Assembly (NCBI RefSeq): GCF_902168175.1
Contig: NZ_CABHOU010000101.1
Span: 163,684 to 227,683 of the forward strand
Reading direction: 5' to 3'
Origin: an uncultured Chitinophaga sp.
GTDB lineage: Bacteria; Bacteroidota; Bacteroidia; Chitinophagales; Chitinophagaceae
DNA length: 64,000 nt
This document shows positions 16,569 through 25,953 of the stretch, in pieces. The notes beneath the pieces are model-generated. The model did no database searches, was not told the origin of the DNA, and worked only from the letters and a program-made list of their open reading frames with translations. Both the position numbers and the translations under genes were made by a program. Within the stretch, counting starts at the first letter, position 1. The number at the start of each line of letters is the position of its first letter.

Positions 16569-18014
16569 TTAAAGCATATCCGCCGTCTCTTCCTCTTTCA
16601 CTGTTTCCGCCGAATAATTTTTACCCCACACGAGGTAGTATACAGGAATACCCAGTAATACAATGCCTAAGCCAGGCCAGGTATACATAGGTTTATAAAT
16701 TAATAATGCAAAGCAAATTACCGATGCTGCTATAATATATAACGCAGGTAACACAGGGTACGCGAAGGCTTTGTAAGGCCTTGGCAAATCGGGGCGCGTG
16801 CGACGCAGCCGGAAAATACCTATGATGGTAAGAATGTAAAATATCAATACGCAGAAAATAACATAATCAAGCAACTGCCCGTATTTTCCACTAAGACATA
16901 ACACAGAGGCCCAAACACACTGAATCCAAAGGGCTTTACCAGGAACCGCATTTTTATTTAAAACACCGAGTTTTTTAAAGAACAGGCCATCTTTAGCCAT
17001 AGTATAACATACCCGCGACCCCGCCAAAATCAATCCGTTATTACAACCAAATGTAGAAATCATCAGGAAAGCAGCGATAATGATCGTTCCATCGGCGCCG
17101 AAAATATACTTCGAGGCTGCCACACCTACGCGGTCGTTTTCGGCATACGCAATTTCGTTCATCGGCATAATACTGATGTACATCAGGTTGGTTGCTACGT
17201 AAATAACTGTTACGATGACGGTACCGAGAAAAAGGCTTAAACCAATATTTCTCTTTGGATTTTTAATTTCACCGGCAATGAAGGTAACATTGTTCCAGGA
17301 GTCGCTGCTGAACAGGCTACCCACCATACTACCAGCGATAGCCCCGAGTATAGAGAGGCCTGAATAAGAAATAAGAGAACCGCCGTCCATCTTACCTATG
17401 CTAAAACCGGTAGCCCAGTTAGCATCCCATATTTCCTTTTTGGCAGCGAACAGGAAACCGAAAACGATCAGGCCGAATAAGGCTGCCAGCTTGGTTAGCG
17501 TAAATACAGTCTGAATGATCTTTCCCTCTTTTACGCCGCGTGTATTTACGAATGTAAGCGCAACTATCAATAAAATGGAAGTGATTTGTGCCGCCGATAT
17601 CTTTATAAATCCAAGATCGGCCAATATATTATTTTCGCTAAGGGCGGGAAATATGTAGGCCGAAAACTTTGCAAAAGCCACGCCTACCGCGGCGATAGAC
17701 CCTGCCTGTATTACAGTGAAGAAACTCCATCCATAAAGAAAACCTACCAGCGGGTTAAATGCTTCTTTAAGGTAAACATACTGCCCGCCGGCCTTGGGGA
17801 ACATAGCGCTTAATTCGCCATAACTGAGGGCTGCGGTAACGGTTAACAAACCGGTGATAATCCAGATGAGGATGAGCCAGCCTGCAGAGCCGGTATTGCG
17901 GGTGATGTCCGCGCTCACCAGGAAAATCCCGGAGCCGATCATAGAGCCGGCCACGATCATGGTAGCATCCAGCAATCCGAACGATTGCTTAAATGACTTT
18001 GGTTGATTGGTCAT
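16569..18014 (-). CDS. APC superfamily amino-acid permease, probable hydroxyproline/peptide-derived amino-acid importer
   Basis: A 481-residue integral membrane protein with about 12 hydrophobic segments. The first segment holds the APC-type GSMIGSGIFLVSADI motif (about 22-36), the backbone-binding region of this superfamily, and LAGSRVCYTMAKDGLFF (about 333-349) matches the conserved helix 8-9 loop. It reads like the L-type (LAT) branch common in Bacteroidota. It sits between the degraded galactosidase gene and GH51, within the hydroxyproline gene set, so hydroxyproline or proline is the likely substrate, but that is inferred from position. Confidence 0.8.
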   Translation of the reverse strand: MTNQPKSFKQSFGLLDATMIVAGSMIGSGIFLVSADITRNTGSAGWLILIWIITGLLTVTAALSYGELSAMFPKAGGQYVYLKEAFNPLVGFLYGWSFFTVIQAGSIAAVGVAFAKFSAYIFPALSENNILADLGFIKISAAQITSILLIVALTFVNTRGVKEGKIIQTVFTLTKLAALFGLIVFGFLFAAKKEIWDANWATGFSIGKMDGGSLISYSGLSILGAIAGSMVGSLFSSDSWNNVTFIAGEIKNPKRNIGLSLFLGTVIVTVIYVATNLMYISIMPMNEIAYAENDRVGVAASKYIFGADGTIIIAAFLMISTFGCNNGLILAGSRVCYTMAKDGLFFKKLGVLNKNAVPGKALWIQCVWASVLCLSGKYGQLLDYVIFCVLIFYILTIIGIFRLRRTRPDLPRPYKAFAYPVLPALYIIAASVICFALLIYKPMYTWPGLGIVLLGIPVYYLVWGKNYSAETVKEEETADML

Positions 18015-18045
18015 AAAAATTGCGAAATGAATAGTTACCGAATAA

Positions 18046-18611
18046 TTATTTTCCGAGCTTTAGGAAACGTACGCCATGCGGAGGGACAATCGCCGTATAC
18101 CATCCTCTATCATTCCTTTATCCTGTTGTCTCCACAGGTAACGCACCTGTTGTGTATGCCAGCCAGGCCCAGGCTTTTCCAGGGCACTTTTATTTTGTAA
18201 GTCGTTGTGTCCATATTAAAAATCCCCAACGTTTTGCTCCCGTCTTCCTACTCTCTTTCTGATGTTGAGGATTGCCTTTACTCATAAGCGCATCGTACAC
18301 TACATACTTCAATGTGCTTTTGACCGTGGTATTAAATTGATTTTTGATTGATACTTTTTACGAGAAGATGGGATAACAATGTGTATGAGGTACCAGTTGA
18401 AGCCGTAATAGTCTGTATAACCCTGCGACTGCCAAGCCGTACCCGCTGTAATTTCTTTCCATTGATGGTCATCAAATCGCGACTGGCTGAAGGATACATC
18501 ATCCCCGGTGGCAAATTTTGCCACCGGGTGATGTATAGCGCCTTTGTGTTGCGCCGCACAGCAAGTGATGCCTGCATATGCGCACAGAAACAGTGCAAAT
18601 ATTCTCTTCAT
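18046..18611 (-). pseudogene. Remnant of an alpha-galactosidase-like glycoside hydrolase (GH27 type)
   Basis: The 5' part (18611 down to about 18309) encodes a signal peptide (MKRIFALFLCAYAGITCCAA) and the start of an N-terminal jelly-roll with SFSQSRFDDHQWKEI and QGYTDYYGFNWYLI, as in Bacteroidota glycosidases, then stops. The 3' part, spread over different frames, still reads GSKTLGIFNMDTTTYKIKVP, then VRYLWRQQDKGMIEDG, then YTAIVPPHGVRFLKLGK and a stop at 18046-18048. The last pieces look like the C-terminal beta-sandwich of GH27 alpha-galactosidases (DLWR and VPxHGVxxLK elements). The catalytic barrel is missing: a gene of several hundred codons has shrunk to about 570 bp with several frameshifts. 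The family call is by eye. Confidence 0.7.
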
Positions 18612-18634
18612 CTCTTGCCGTGTAAGAAAAAGGT

Positions 18635-20125
18635 TTAAGCGCCGATTGGCGATTGTGTAAAGCTATTGTCTACGTTGCGCCAGATATTAAGCGGATTGCT
18701 GTTCTTAAGCGCATCCGGCAGCATATCGTCGGTGAACCCCTGGAAACATACCGGGCGTACCCAGCGTTGTATTGCAGAGGAGCCTACAGACGTAAAACGC
18801 GGATCGGTTGTAGACGGGAATGGCCCGCCGTGTACCATCGCAGCACAAACCTCCACACCTGTTGGCGCAGCGTTCAGGATGATCCTTCCCGCCAGTGTTG
18901 TCTGCAATTCGAGTATATCGCGGTTAGCTTTGATGTCTTCGTCGGTAGCCATCAGTGTAGTAGTGAGCTGACCCTTCAGGCTTTTCAGCACCTTCACCAG
19001 TTCTGCCTTACTTTCACATTCTACTACCAGGGAGAATGGTCCAAACACCTCTTCTTTCAGCGTGGCATCAGCCAGGAAGGCCGTGGCGCTTACTTTAGCG
19101 AGCGTTGGATAAGCCTCCAGTTCGGCAGGTGATTGCGCAGACTGTTTTAACAGTTCCACATCTTTATGTACCAATACTTCAGTCAGTTTGTGGCTGAATG
19201 ATTTACAGATACCAGCGTGCAACATTTTAGCCGGAGCTATTTTCGCTATTTCCTCAGCCAATAAACCAAGGAAACTGTCCAGGGCTGGGCTTTTTACTGC
19301 CAGTAACAAACCCGGGTTAGTACAAAACTGCCCCATGCCCATGGTTATTGACCCAGCATAAGTTTGCGCCAGTTGTGCAGCATTCTTCTGCAAAGTATCA
19401 GGGAAGAAAACCACCGGGTTAATGCTGCTCATTTCCGCAAAAACAGGAACAGGAACTTCACGCTGGCTTGAATATTCAACCAGTGCGGTGCCACCGGCGA
19501 ATGAGCCGGTAAAACCTACAGCTGCAATATTTGGATGTTGTACAAGCTGCTTTCCTACCAGGTTACCCGGGCCGGTAATATGCTGTACCGTAAACTCCGG
19601 AACACCTGAAACAGCAATCGCTTTGCGGATAGCATCAAATACCAGCAGCGAGGTTTGCAGATGAGCAGAGTGCCCCTTTATCACTACAGGGCAACCGGCA
19701 GCCAGTGCGCTGGCAGTATCGCCGCCCGCAGTAGAGAACGCAAACGGGAAGTTGCTGGCGCTAAAAACAGCCACGGGACCAAGCGGCAGCGACATCTTAC
19801 GCAAATCCGGACGAGCGGGAGTGCGTGTAGCATCTGCGCTGTCGATCACTGCATTTACCCAGCTTCCTTCTTTAATAAGGTTTGCAAATAATCGTAACTG
19901 TCCTGTTGTTCTTCCTACCTCTCCGTTAAGCCTGGGCAGTGGCAGGTTGGTTTCTGCATGTGCAGCAGCCACCAATGCTTCCTTTGCGGCCTCCAGCTCC
20001 TGGGCGATGGCTTCCAGGAAAGCCGCGCGTTTAGCCGCAGAGAGGTTCTTATATTCTTCAAATGCCGCAGCGGCATTGTTCATCACTACGTCTACATTTA
20101 CAGTTTCTGTTACAGGCACTTGCAT
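18635..20125 (-). CDS. 2,5-dioxopentanoate (alpha-ketoglutarate semialdehyde) dehydrogenase
   Basis: Oxidises alpha-ketoglutarate semialdehyde to 2-oxoglutarate, the last step of hydroxyproline breakdown. An aldehyde dehydrogenase of 496 residues with catalytic Cys268 in GQFCTNPG, general base Glu231 in FAEMSSINP, and cofactor-binding SNFPFAFS (about 124-131) and KGHSAHLQ (150-157) segments. The FAEMSS and GMGQFCTNPG wording matches the NADP-type KGSADH subgroup. It lies 24 bp downstream of the pyrroline-hydroxy-carboxylate deaminase gene, in one operon with it. Confidence 0.88.
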   Translation of the reverse strand: MQVPVTETVNVDVVMNNAAAAFEEYKNLSAAKRAAFLEAIAQELEAAKEALVAAAHAETNLPLPRLNGEVGRTTGQLRLFANLIKEGSWVNAVIDSADATRTPARPDLRKMSLPLGPVAVFSASNFPFAFSTAGGDTASALAAGCPVVIKGHSAHLQTSLLVFDAIRKAIAVSGVPEFTVQHITGPGNLVGKQLVQHPNIAAVGFTGSFAGGTALVEYSSQREVPVPVFAEMSSINPVVFFPDTLQKNAAQLAQTYAGSITMGMGQFCTNPGLLLAVKSPALDSFLGLLAEEIAKIAPAKMLHAGICKSFSHKLTEVLVHKDVELLKQSAQSPAELEAYPTLAKVSATAFLADATLKEEVFGPFSLVVECESKAELVKVLKSLKGQLTTTLMATDEDIKANRDILELQTTLAGRIILNAAPTGVEVCAAMVHGGPFPSTTDPRFTSVGSSAIQRWVRPVCFQGFTDDMLPDALKNSNPLNIWRNVDNSFTQSPIGA

Positions 20126-20149
20126 ATTCTCAATTTATCAGGTTCAAAT

Positions 20150-21085
20150 TTAAATCGTTTGCAGACCGGCAGCAATAGATTTGTAATCAGGCAATGTAGG
20201 TCTTACAGCCAATGCATCGTCGATTACTTTCAGTACTCTTTCTCTTTCTTTGCCGATAAGCGTAAGGCGTGGCGCTCTTACATATTCACTACCCAAACCA
20301 ACCTGAACTTCCGCCAGTTTGATGTACTGTACAAGTTTCGCGTGGATATCCAGTTCCAGCAATGGAAGGAACCAACGGTAGATTTTCAGCGCTTCTTCAA
20401 TTCTGCCAGCTTTTACCAAACGGTAAACCGCTACCGTTTCTTCAGGAAAAGCGCATACCAGTCCGCCTACCCAGCCATCAGCGCCCATCAGCAGTTCTTC
20501 CATAGCGAGGGTATCAACACCGCAAAGTATTTTGTAACGATCACCGAAAACATTGCGCATGCGGGTAACGTTAGAAATATCGCGGGTAGATTCTTTTACT
20601 GCCTGGATGTTCTGGCATTCAGCGATTTCTTCAAAAACATCAAGCGTAACCTCGGTTTTGTAGTCCACCGGGTTATTGTATATCATGATAGGCAAATCGG
20701 TTGAATTTGCGATAGCTTTAAAGTAAGCGGCTGTTTCGCGGGCGTCAGTTTTGTAACGCATAGCGGGCAGCATCATCAGGCCTTTAGCACCCCAGGCTTT
20801 TGCCTCCTTAGCGCGAAGGATGGCCTCAGCGGTAGATCCTTCTGCAATGTTTAATATCACAGGTATCTTTCCCGCGGTTTTTTCAACTGCAAATTTGGTC
20901 AGTTTCTCTTTTTCTGCTACAGTTAAGGTACTGGCCTCACCTAACGTACCACCCAGTACGATACCGTCGATACCGGCCTCGATCTGCGCGTTAAGGTTCT
21001 TTTCGAAAAAAGGCAGGTCCAGCTCGTCATTTGCTGTCAGTTTGGTGGTCAGTGCGGGATATATACCCTTCCAGGCAATACTCAT
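20150..21085 (-). CDS. DapA-family lyase, probable delta-1-pyrroline-4-hydroxy-2-carboxylate deaminase
   Basis: A 311-residue member of the dihydrodipicolinate synthase/N-acetylneuraminate lyase superfamily: (beta/alpha)8 barrel with Schiff-base Lys164 in AVKESTRD, Tyr136 in IYNNPVDY and the substrate-binding GGTLGEAST segment (45-53). In hydroxyproline catabolism such an enzyme deaminates and dehydrates delta-1-pyrroline-4-hydroxy-2-carboxylate to alpha-ketoglutarate semialdehyde. It is the first gene of the operon that also holds the semialdehyde dehydrogenase, permease and GH51. Other DapA-family functions cannot be excluded from sequence alone; the neighbours make this one most likely. 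Confidence 0.85.
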   Translation of the reverse strand: MSIAWKGIYPALTTKLTANDELDLPFFEKNLNAQIEAGIDGIVLGGTLGEASTLTVAEKEKLTKFAVEKTAGKIPVILNIAEGSTAEAILRAKEAKAWGAKGLMMLPAMRYKTDARETAAYFKAIANSTDLPIMIYNNPVDYKTEVTLDVFEEIAECQNIQAVKESTRDISNVTRMRNVFGDRYKILCGVDTLAMEELLMGADGWVGGLVCAFPEETVAVYRLVKAGRIEEALKIYRWFLPLLELDIHAKLVQYIKLAEVQVGLGSEYVRAPRLTLIGKERERVLKVIDDALAVRPTLPDYKSIAAGLQTI

Positions 21086-21285
21086 AATAATTTTTTTTTC
21101 AAAAGTATTTCAAACCGGGGCGGCTTGCATGTCTAATTGTAATCAATTGTGCCCATATATTAACCTCTTTGCTAAAGACCACAAAAAATTAGTAATATTG
21201 AGGAAGCGAGCAGCCCATAGGGCTTTAGCCGAAGACTTAACAGACAGGAAAACTATTCCATCAGTAGTTAAAATACAGTATAACA

Positions 21286-22167
21286 ATGAAAGTACTGCAG
21301 TTCACGATACCTGTGCCGCACGATAAGACCATCATCGTACAAAAGAATGTATTACCGCACTTTTACCAGCATCTTCACCGTCATCAGGAAATACAACTTA
21401 CCTGGATACAGAAAGGCGAAGGCACGCTGGTTGCCGAAAACAACATGCATTCCTTCCGGGATAACGAGATCTTCTGGCTGGGCGCCAATCAACCACATGT
21501 ATTTAAAAGCGACCCTTCTTACTTCGCGCCTAAAAGCAAAAAGAAGATCGTAGCGCTTGATATTTTCTTCAATCCGAACGGCCAGCTGGCTTCGTTTTTT
21601 AATCTTCCGGAACTCAAGCTGCTTAAGAACTTTATTTCACAGGCACAATCCGGTTTCAGAATACCACAAACGCATGTATCCGAGGTGTCGAGCAAAATGA
21701 TCCGCATACATCAAAGCAGTGGTGCCGATCAGCTCATTCACTTCATCGACCTGTTGAAGTTCATGAGTGCTGTAAAAGATATGAAGCCATTATCATCTGC
21801 CAGTCAAACACCCGTTTACAGCGAACATGAAGGTATTCGTATCGGTAACATCTACAACTTTATCATGCACAATTATGATAAACCTATTACGCTGGAAGAT
21901 GCTGCCAAACAGGCCCACATGACCCCACAGGCGTTTTGCCGTTATTTCAAAAAACATACACTGCATACATTCGTGTCATTCCTGAATGAAGTTCGCATTA
22001 ACGAGGCCTGCAAAAAACTAACAGACGGCGGTTACGACAATATAGCTACAGTGGCTTATACCTGTGGTTTTAACAGCATTACGAATTTCAACCGCGTGTT
22101 CAAGAGTATTACCGACCAATCGCCGAGCGACTACGTAAATAGCTACTTTCAAAATGTTGAGCATTAG
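21286..22167 (+). CDS. AraC family transcriptional regulator, probable regulator of the hydroxyproline genes
   Basis: 293 residues: an N-terminal cupin-like sensor (about 1-150, with LHRHQEIQLTWI and GANQPHVFKSDP) and a C-terminal double helix-turn-helix (about 190-290, ending with the family signature CGFNSITNFNRVFKSITDQSPSDY). It is divergent from the DapA-family gene across a 200-bp region, the classical place for a local activator. A close paralog at 29311-30189 shares the MKV(L/I)QFT start and the GANQPH(V/I)FKSDP segment. The ligand is unknown; hydroxyproline or a pathway intermediate is plausible. Confidence 0.85.
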   Translation: MKVLQFTIPVPHDKTIIVQKNVLPHFYQHLHRHQEIQLTWIQKGEGTLVAENNMHSFRDNEIFWLGANQPHVFKSDPSYFAPKSKKKIVALDIFFNPNGQLASFFNLPELKLLKNFISQAQSGFRIPQTHVSEVSSKMIRIHQSSGADQLIHFIDLLKFMSAVKDMKPLSSASQTPVYSEHEGIRIGNIYNFIMHNYDKPITLEDAAKQAHMTPQAFCRYFKKHTLHTFVSFLNEVRINEACKKLTDGGYDNIATVAYTCGFNSITNFNRVFKSITDQSPSDYVNSYFQNVEH

Positions 22168-22200
22168 TTAAGCACCTTCTAAAAGATACAAAATAAAAAA

Positions 22201-22229
22201 GCAGCCGCCTAACAACGGTTGCTTTTTTT
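22201..22229 (+). terminator. Terminator after the AraC gene
   Basis: A 7-bp stem with one G-T pair (GCAGCCG with CGGTTGC) followed by seven T on the plus strand, 33 bp after the AraC stop codon. Confidence 0.75.
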
Positions 22230-22264
22230 ATAAAAATAAGTACTTAGCTATATTTTCACCTTAC

Positions 22265-22293
22265 TTAAAAACAACGCCCCGCCTTTTGGGGCG
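22265..22293 (-). terminator. Terminator after the S9 peptidase gene
   Basis: A 6-bp GC-only stem (CGCCCC 22275-22280 with GGGGCG 22288-22293); the minus strand continues GTTGTTTTTAAG. It lies just past the stop of the S9 peptidase gene and faces the AraC terminator. Confidence 0.7.
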
Positions 22294-22316
22294 CGTATGC
22301 TGTTCTTTTTATTATA

Positions 22317-24605
22317 TTAGTTGGTGGCAATATTCCGCTCAGGAGGATCGGTGCCCAGCAGTTTTTTTACGAAGAAGTCGCGCTTCTTACGACGACCGTA
22401 AGGCCCGCCATCACTGTGTCCCATACCTGGTACTACCAGGAGATCGAAGTCCTTGTTTGCTTTAATTAACGCGTCGGCCAGGCGGTAGGTCGATTCCGGC
22501 GGCACATTCGTATCTGCTTCACCCACAATGAGCAACAGGTGACCCTGCAATTTTGCCGCATTGGTAATGTTCGATTGCTCTTCGTAATGTTTACCCACAG
22601 GATACCCCATCCACTGCTCATTCCACCACTGCTTGTCTACGCGATTATCGTGGCAGCCACATGCCGACACCCCTGCTTTGTAAAATTCAGGATGAAACAA
22701 CAGACCGCCTGCTGTATTCTGCCCACCAGCTGAAGTTCCATACAGCCCTACCCTGTCCACATCCACGTAAGGATATTTGGCGGCCAGTGCTTTAATCCAG
22801 AGAATGCGATCGGGAAAACCGGCATCTCCCAGGTTTTTCCAGCATACATCGTGAAATGCTTTTGAGCGGTTAGCCGTGCCCATTCCATCCATTTGCACTA
22901 CGATGAAGCCCAGTTCGGCCATGCTTTGCATTTCGCTATAAGTAGAAAAGTTCTTAGGCACAAAAGCGTCCTGCGGCCCTGCATAAATATTCTCGATCAC
23001 CGGATATTTTTTATTAGGATCGAAATTACGCGGGCGGCATACAATGCCCCAGATGTCCGTTTTGCCATCGCGGCCCTTAGCGGTAAATACTTCCGGTAAA
23101 CGGAGGCCTGTAGCCATTAGGCGACTGATATCCGCCTTTTCAAGCACCGTTACTATTTTGCCATCTGCCGTGCGATGGAGTTCGGTAACAGGCGGTACGT
23201 CTGGCCGGGAATAAGTATCTATGTAATAAGAGCGGTCCGGAGAAAAGGTAAGCGAGTGGTTAGCATTCGCTGTTGTGAGTTTTACCAGGCCTTTCCCATC
23301 AAACCCAATGCGATAGTAATGCAGGTTATACGGGTCCTCCCCCGGATTCATGCCACTGGCACGAAACCAAACCTGGCGTTTTTTTGTATCTACACTATCC
23401 ACAGTTCTGACCACCCATTCTCCCTGGGTGATGGCATTTTTCACTCCACCTTTCTTGCCATCTACAAGATAAAGGTGCATATAACCATCTTTCTCTGACC
23501 CCCAGATAATTTCGTCCTTATCATCGTTATAGCTGGTGAAGATGCGCTGCTCGTAGATGAAAGTGTTCGTTTTTTCCTCCACAATGTTGCGCGTATTCCC
23601 GGTTTCGCGATCCACCTCTATGATGCGGAAGCGCTGGTGGCCACGATCGGCGCGTTCAAATGTAAAATAACGGGGATCAGATTTCCGCCAGCGGAAAGAG
23701 GGACGATCATTACTACTATCTACCGCTATTTTTTTCACAGCTTTGTCCGCGACACCACACACATACACTTCAAACATGGTATTGGCATCGCCGGGTTGAG
23801 CATATTCGTTCGATTTAAGTTCAGCGCGGGTAGTATTGGGCTGTGAGCTTAACAGGTAATACACCTTTGCAGCTTCCACCGGATGCGTGCGACATACCGC
23901 AAAAAACTTGCTATCCGGCGCCCAGCGCACTTCTCCATAAGGCTCTTTTTCAGTACCATCGGTAGTATACTGTATTTCTGTTCCACCTTCAGGTAGCAGG
24001 TAGATATTGCCCTTTCTGATGTCAACTTTCCATTTTTTATCCGGAGATGTGTTGCGCGACATCCAGTCACCCCGCTCCCAACGCGGCCGGGAACCCGGGT
24101 TTACCGACTCCACAGACTTACCGGCGGCGGTTGTAGCCGTACACTCATAACTTCCCGGATGGCAACTGTACCATTTCCCACCCGTTTCAATTAATATCGC
24201 GTCTTTGGCGTAAACGATATCCGTTACCGGTAATTTTTTTGCGTCGATAGTTTTGCCTGTGGCTTTGGAAAGGGCTGCGGCAAGACGTTCATGATCAAAA
24301 GCCGGCTTCTTCGCAGCCGATGCTATATCAACATAAATGTATTCTACCACGCTGTCCTGCAGCACATTTTTGTACCAGAAGTTATGCTGACCTGCCTGCC
24401 ACCGCGGCCTTACACCTAACCGGTAGGCCTTATTACGTACCAGGCTGTCCAGTTCGGCAGCGCTTTTGTAGAGCGACGCTACCTCGTTCCGGTCTGGATG
24501 GTAGGGAGACAAGGGAGCCTGCGCTGTAGCGCCAAGCGCCACTGCGAACAGCGGAGCCGCCATCATAAAACGGCGGAAAGCGGGAAATATAGAGATGTTG
24601 ATCAT
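22317..24605 (-). CDS. S9 family serine peptidase, dipeptidyl-peptidase IV type
   Basis: 762 residues: a hydrophobic signal peptide (about 12-28), an eight-bladed beta-propeller-type DPP-IV N domain (about 100-500, with FRWRKSDPRYFTF and IIWGSEKDGYMHLY) and a C-terminal alpha/beta hydrolase (about 510-755). The nucleophile is Ser625 in GLYGTSAGG; Asp near VVGEADTNVP and His in GMGHSDGG complete the triad. DPP-IV-type enzymes release X-Pro dipeptides and so attack proline-rich chains. It is monocistronic, with its own terminator, and lies between the AraC regulator and a FecR gene. The SAGG instead of the usual SYGG at the nucleophile is a small deviation. Confidence 0.85.
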   Translation of the reverse strand: MINISIFPAFRRFMMAAPLFAVALGATAQAPLSPYHPDRNEVASLYKSAAELDSLVRNKAYRLGVRPRWQAGQHNFWYKNVLQDSVVEYIYVDIASAAKKPAFDHERLAAALSKATGKTIDAKKLPVTDIVYAKDAILIETGGKWYSCHPGSYECTATTAAGKSVESVNPGSRPRWERGDWMSRNTSPDKKWKVDIRKGNIYLLPEGGTEIQYTTDGTEKEPYGEVRWAPDSKFFAVCRTHPVEAAKVYYLLSSQPNTTRAELKSNEYAQPGDANTMFEVYVCGVADKAVKKIAVDSSNDRPSFRWRKSDPRYFTFERADRGHQRFRIIEVDRETGNTRNIVEEKTNTFIYEQRIFTSYNDDKDEIIWGSEKDGYMHLYLVDGKKGGVKNAITQGEWVVRTVDSVDTKKRQVWFRASGMNPGEDPYNLHYYRIGFDGKGLVKLTTANANHSLTFSPDRSYYIDTYSRPDVPPVTELHRTADGKIVTVLEKADISRLMATGLRLPEVFTAKGRDGKTDIWGIVCRPRNFDPNKKYPVIENIYAGPQDAFVPKNFSTYSEMQSMAELGFIVVQMDGMGTANRSKAFHDVCWKNLGDAGFPDRILWIKALAAKYPYVDVDRVGLYGTSAGGQNTAGGLLFHPEFYKAGVSACGCHDNRVDKQWWNEQWMGYPVGKHYEEQSNITNAAKLQGHLLLIVGEADTNVPPESTYRLADALIKANKDFDLLVVPGMGHSDGGPYGRRKKRDFFVKKLLGTDPPERNIATN

Positions 24606-24748
24606 GCTAAAGAGGACATTGGTTCCTGCTTTTAAAATTACGCGCCCGGCGCTTCGTTGGTTAAGCGCTTCTTAGCCGATTGTTTACGAAAATTAACAAT
24701 AGGGATGAGCGTAAAATGTAAAAAGGTGGAAAATATGCCTTATAACAC

Positions 24749-24774
24749 AAAAAACCGCCCGTGGAAACGAGCGG
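24749..24774 (-). terminator. Terminator after the FecR gene
   Basis: A 7-bp stem with one wobble pair (24755-24761 with 24768-24774); the minus strand continues with TTTTTTGTG. It is 30 bp downstream of the FecR stop codon. Confidence 0.7.
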
Positions 24775-24804
24775 CGTCCTGATTCGAAGAGAATGAAAAA
24801 TTAT

Positions 24805-25953
24805 TTATTTCAGGTGTAAAACACCGTCTTTATAGTATGATTTCACATCGGCTGCCAGGTCGAGGTTATGAAGAAAGTACGACAACTCTTCATGTTTGTT
24901 CATAGCACCCGTGAAACGGATGGCTGCCACCTCCGGATTATCGAATATTACCTTTACATCAAACATACGCGGCACAACATCGACCATTACAGACAGTGGC
25001 GTATTGTGGAATGTGTACACTCCGCTCATCCACGATGTAGCATAGCCTTCATCGAATGGCTGCACTTTTACCCTGCCGCTTTCATTGTACACAGCTTCCC
25101 GGCCCGGCGACAGCACTACCCTTTCCGTTTTATTGTTTACAGCAATTGCGCCCTTAACGAGGGAGGTGGTTATTGTTTTTTGTCCATAATTATTGAGATT
25201 GAATTCTGTACCCAACACTTCCACCTTACTCTCACCAATATTTACAATAAAGGGACGGGACGCATTCGGAACGATACTGAAGTATGCTTCACCTTCTACA
25301 AACACCTCTCTGTAATCGCCCGAAAAAGCAAACGGGAACCGAAGCTGACTGTTTGCGTTCAGCCACACCTGCGAGCCGTCGGCTAGTACTACTTTATAAT
25401 CCAGTTTGGCCGGCACAATAAGCGTGTTCCATTTCGTGGCTGCGCTACCGTTGCCTTCAAAACGCAGGGTTTCGTTATCGTTGCTAAGTTGAATTCCGTT
25501 TACAGTAGCTGTTTTAGCGGCATTTTCACCATCAAGCGCCAATACATTACCATCTTCTGTTTGCAATCGTATACCGTTAACAACAGGCAGGTTTGCAGGC
25601 GGGTTGACGGCCACAACTTTACGGAGAGGCTGTTGCTTAGTTAACAGGAAGTAGGTAGTACCTCCCAGTAGTAGTATAATGGCCGCGGCTGCCGAGAGGC
25701 GGCGCAGCGTAATTACACGTGATGGACGGGCGGGTGCCACAATGGTCTGCAATTCATCCCAGGCGCTTTCTACATCAAGGCTTTCCGCAAATGCCTGCAT
25801 ATCTTTCGAGCCGGTCATTGTACGAAGTTCATCCCATTGGGCTTTTACGGCAGGGTCCATGGCGAGCAGCTCGTCGAGGCAGGCGTTTTCACTGGCGGTT
25901 GTCATACCTGCCAGCTTTTTCACCATTAGCTGTTCTATTTGATCCTGTTCCAT
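24805..25953 (-). CDS. FecR family anti-sigma factor
   Basis: About 382 residues when started at the ATG 25951-25953 (MEQDQIEQLMVKKLAG); an upstream in-frame start at 26025 adds 24 unlikely residues. An N-terminal cytoplasmic anti-sigma part (about 1-80), one membrane segment (about 85-103, AAAIILLLGGTTYFLL), then the periplasmic FecR domain (LDYKVVLADGSQVWLNANSQLRFPF, split around 190-215) and a C-terminal DUF4974-like region ending in YKDGVLHLK. It should hold back the ECF sigma factor encoded divergently at 26724. Unlike the pair at 60-62 kb, no SusC/SusD genes are attached, so its outer-membrane partner is not here. Confidence 0.88.
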   Translation of the reverse strand: MEQDQIEQLMVKKLAGMTTASENACLDELLAMDPAVKAQWDELRTMTGSKDMQAFAESLDVESAWDELQTIVAPARPSRVITLRRLSAAAAIILLLGGTTYFLLTKQQPLRKVVAVNPPANLPVVNGIRLQTEDGNVLALDGENAAKTATVNGIQLSNDNETLRFEGNGSAATKWNTLIVPAKLDYKVVLADGSQVWLNANSQLRFPFAFSGDYREVFVEGEAYFSIVPNASRPFIVNIGESKVEVLGTEFNLNNYGQKTITTSLVKGAIAVNNKTERVVLSPGREAVYNESGRVKVQPFDEGYATSWMSGVYTFHNTPLSVMVDVVPRMFDVKVIFDNPEVAAIRFTGAMNKHEELSYFLHNLDLAADVKSYYKDGVLHLK

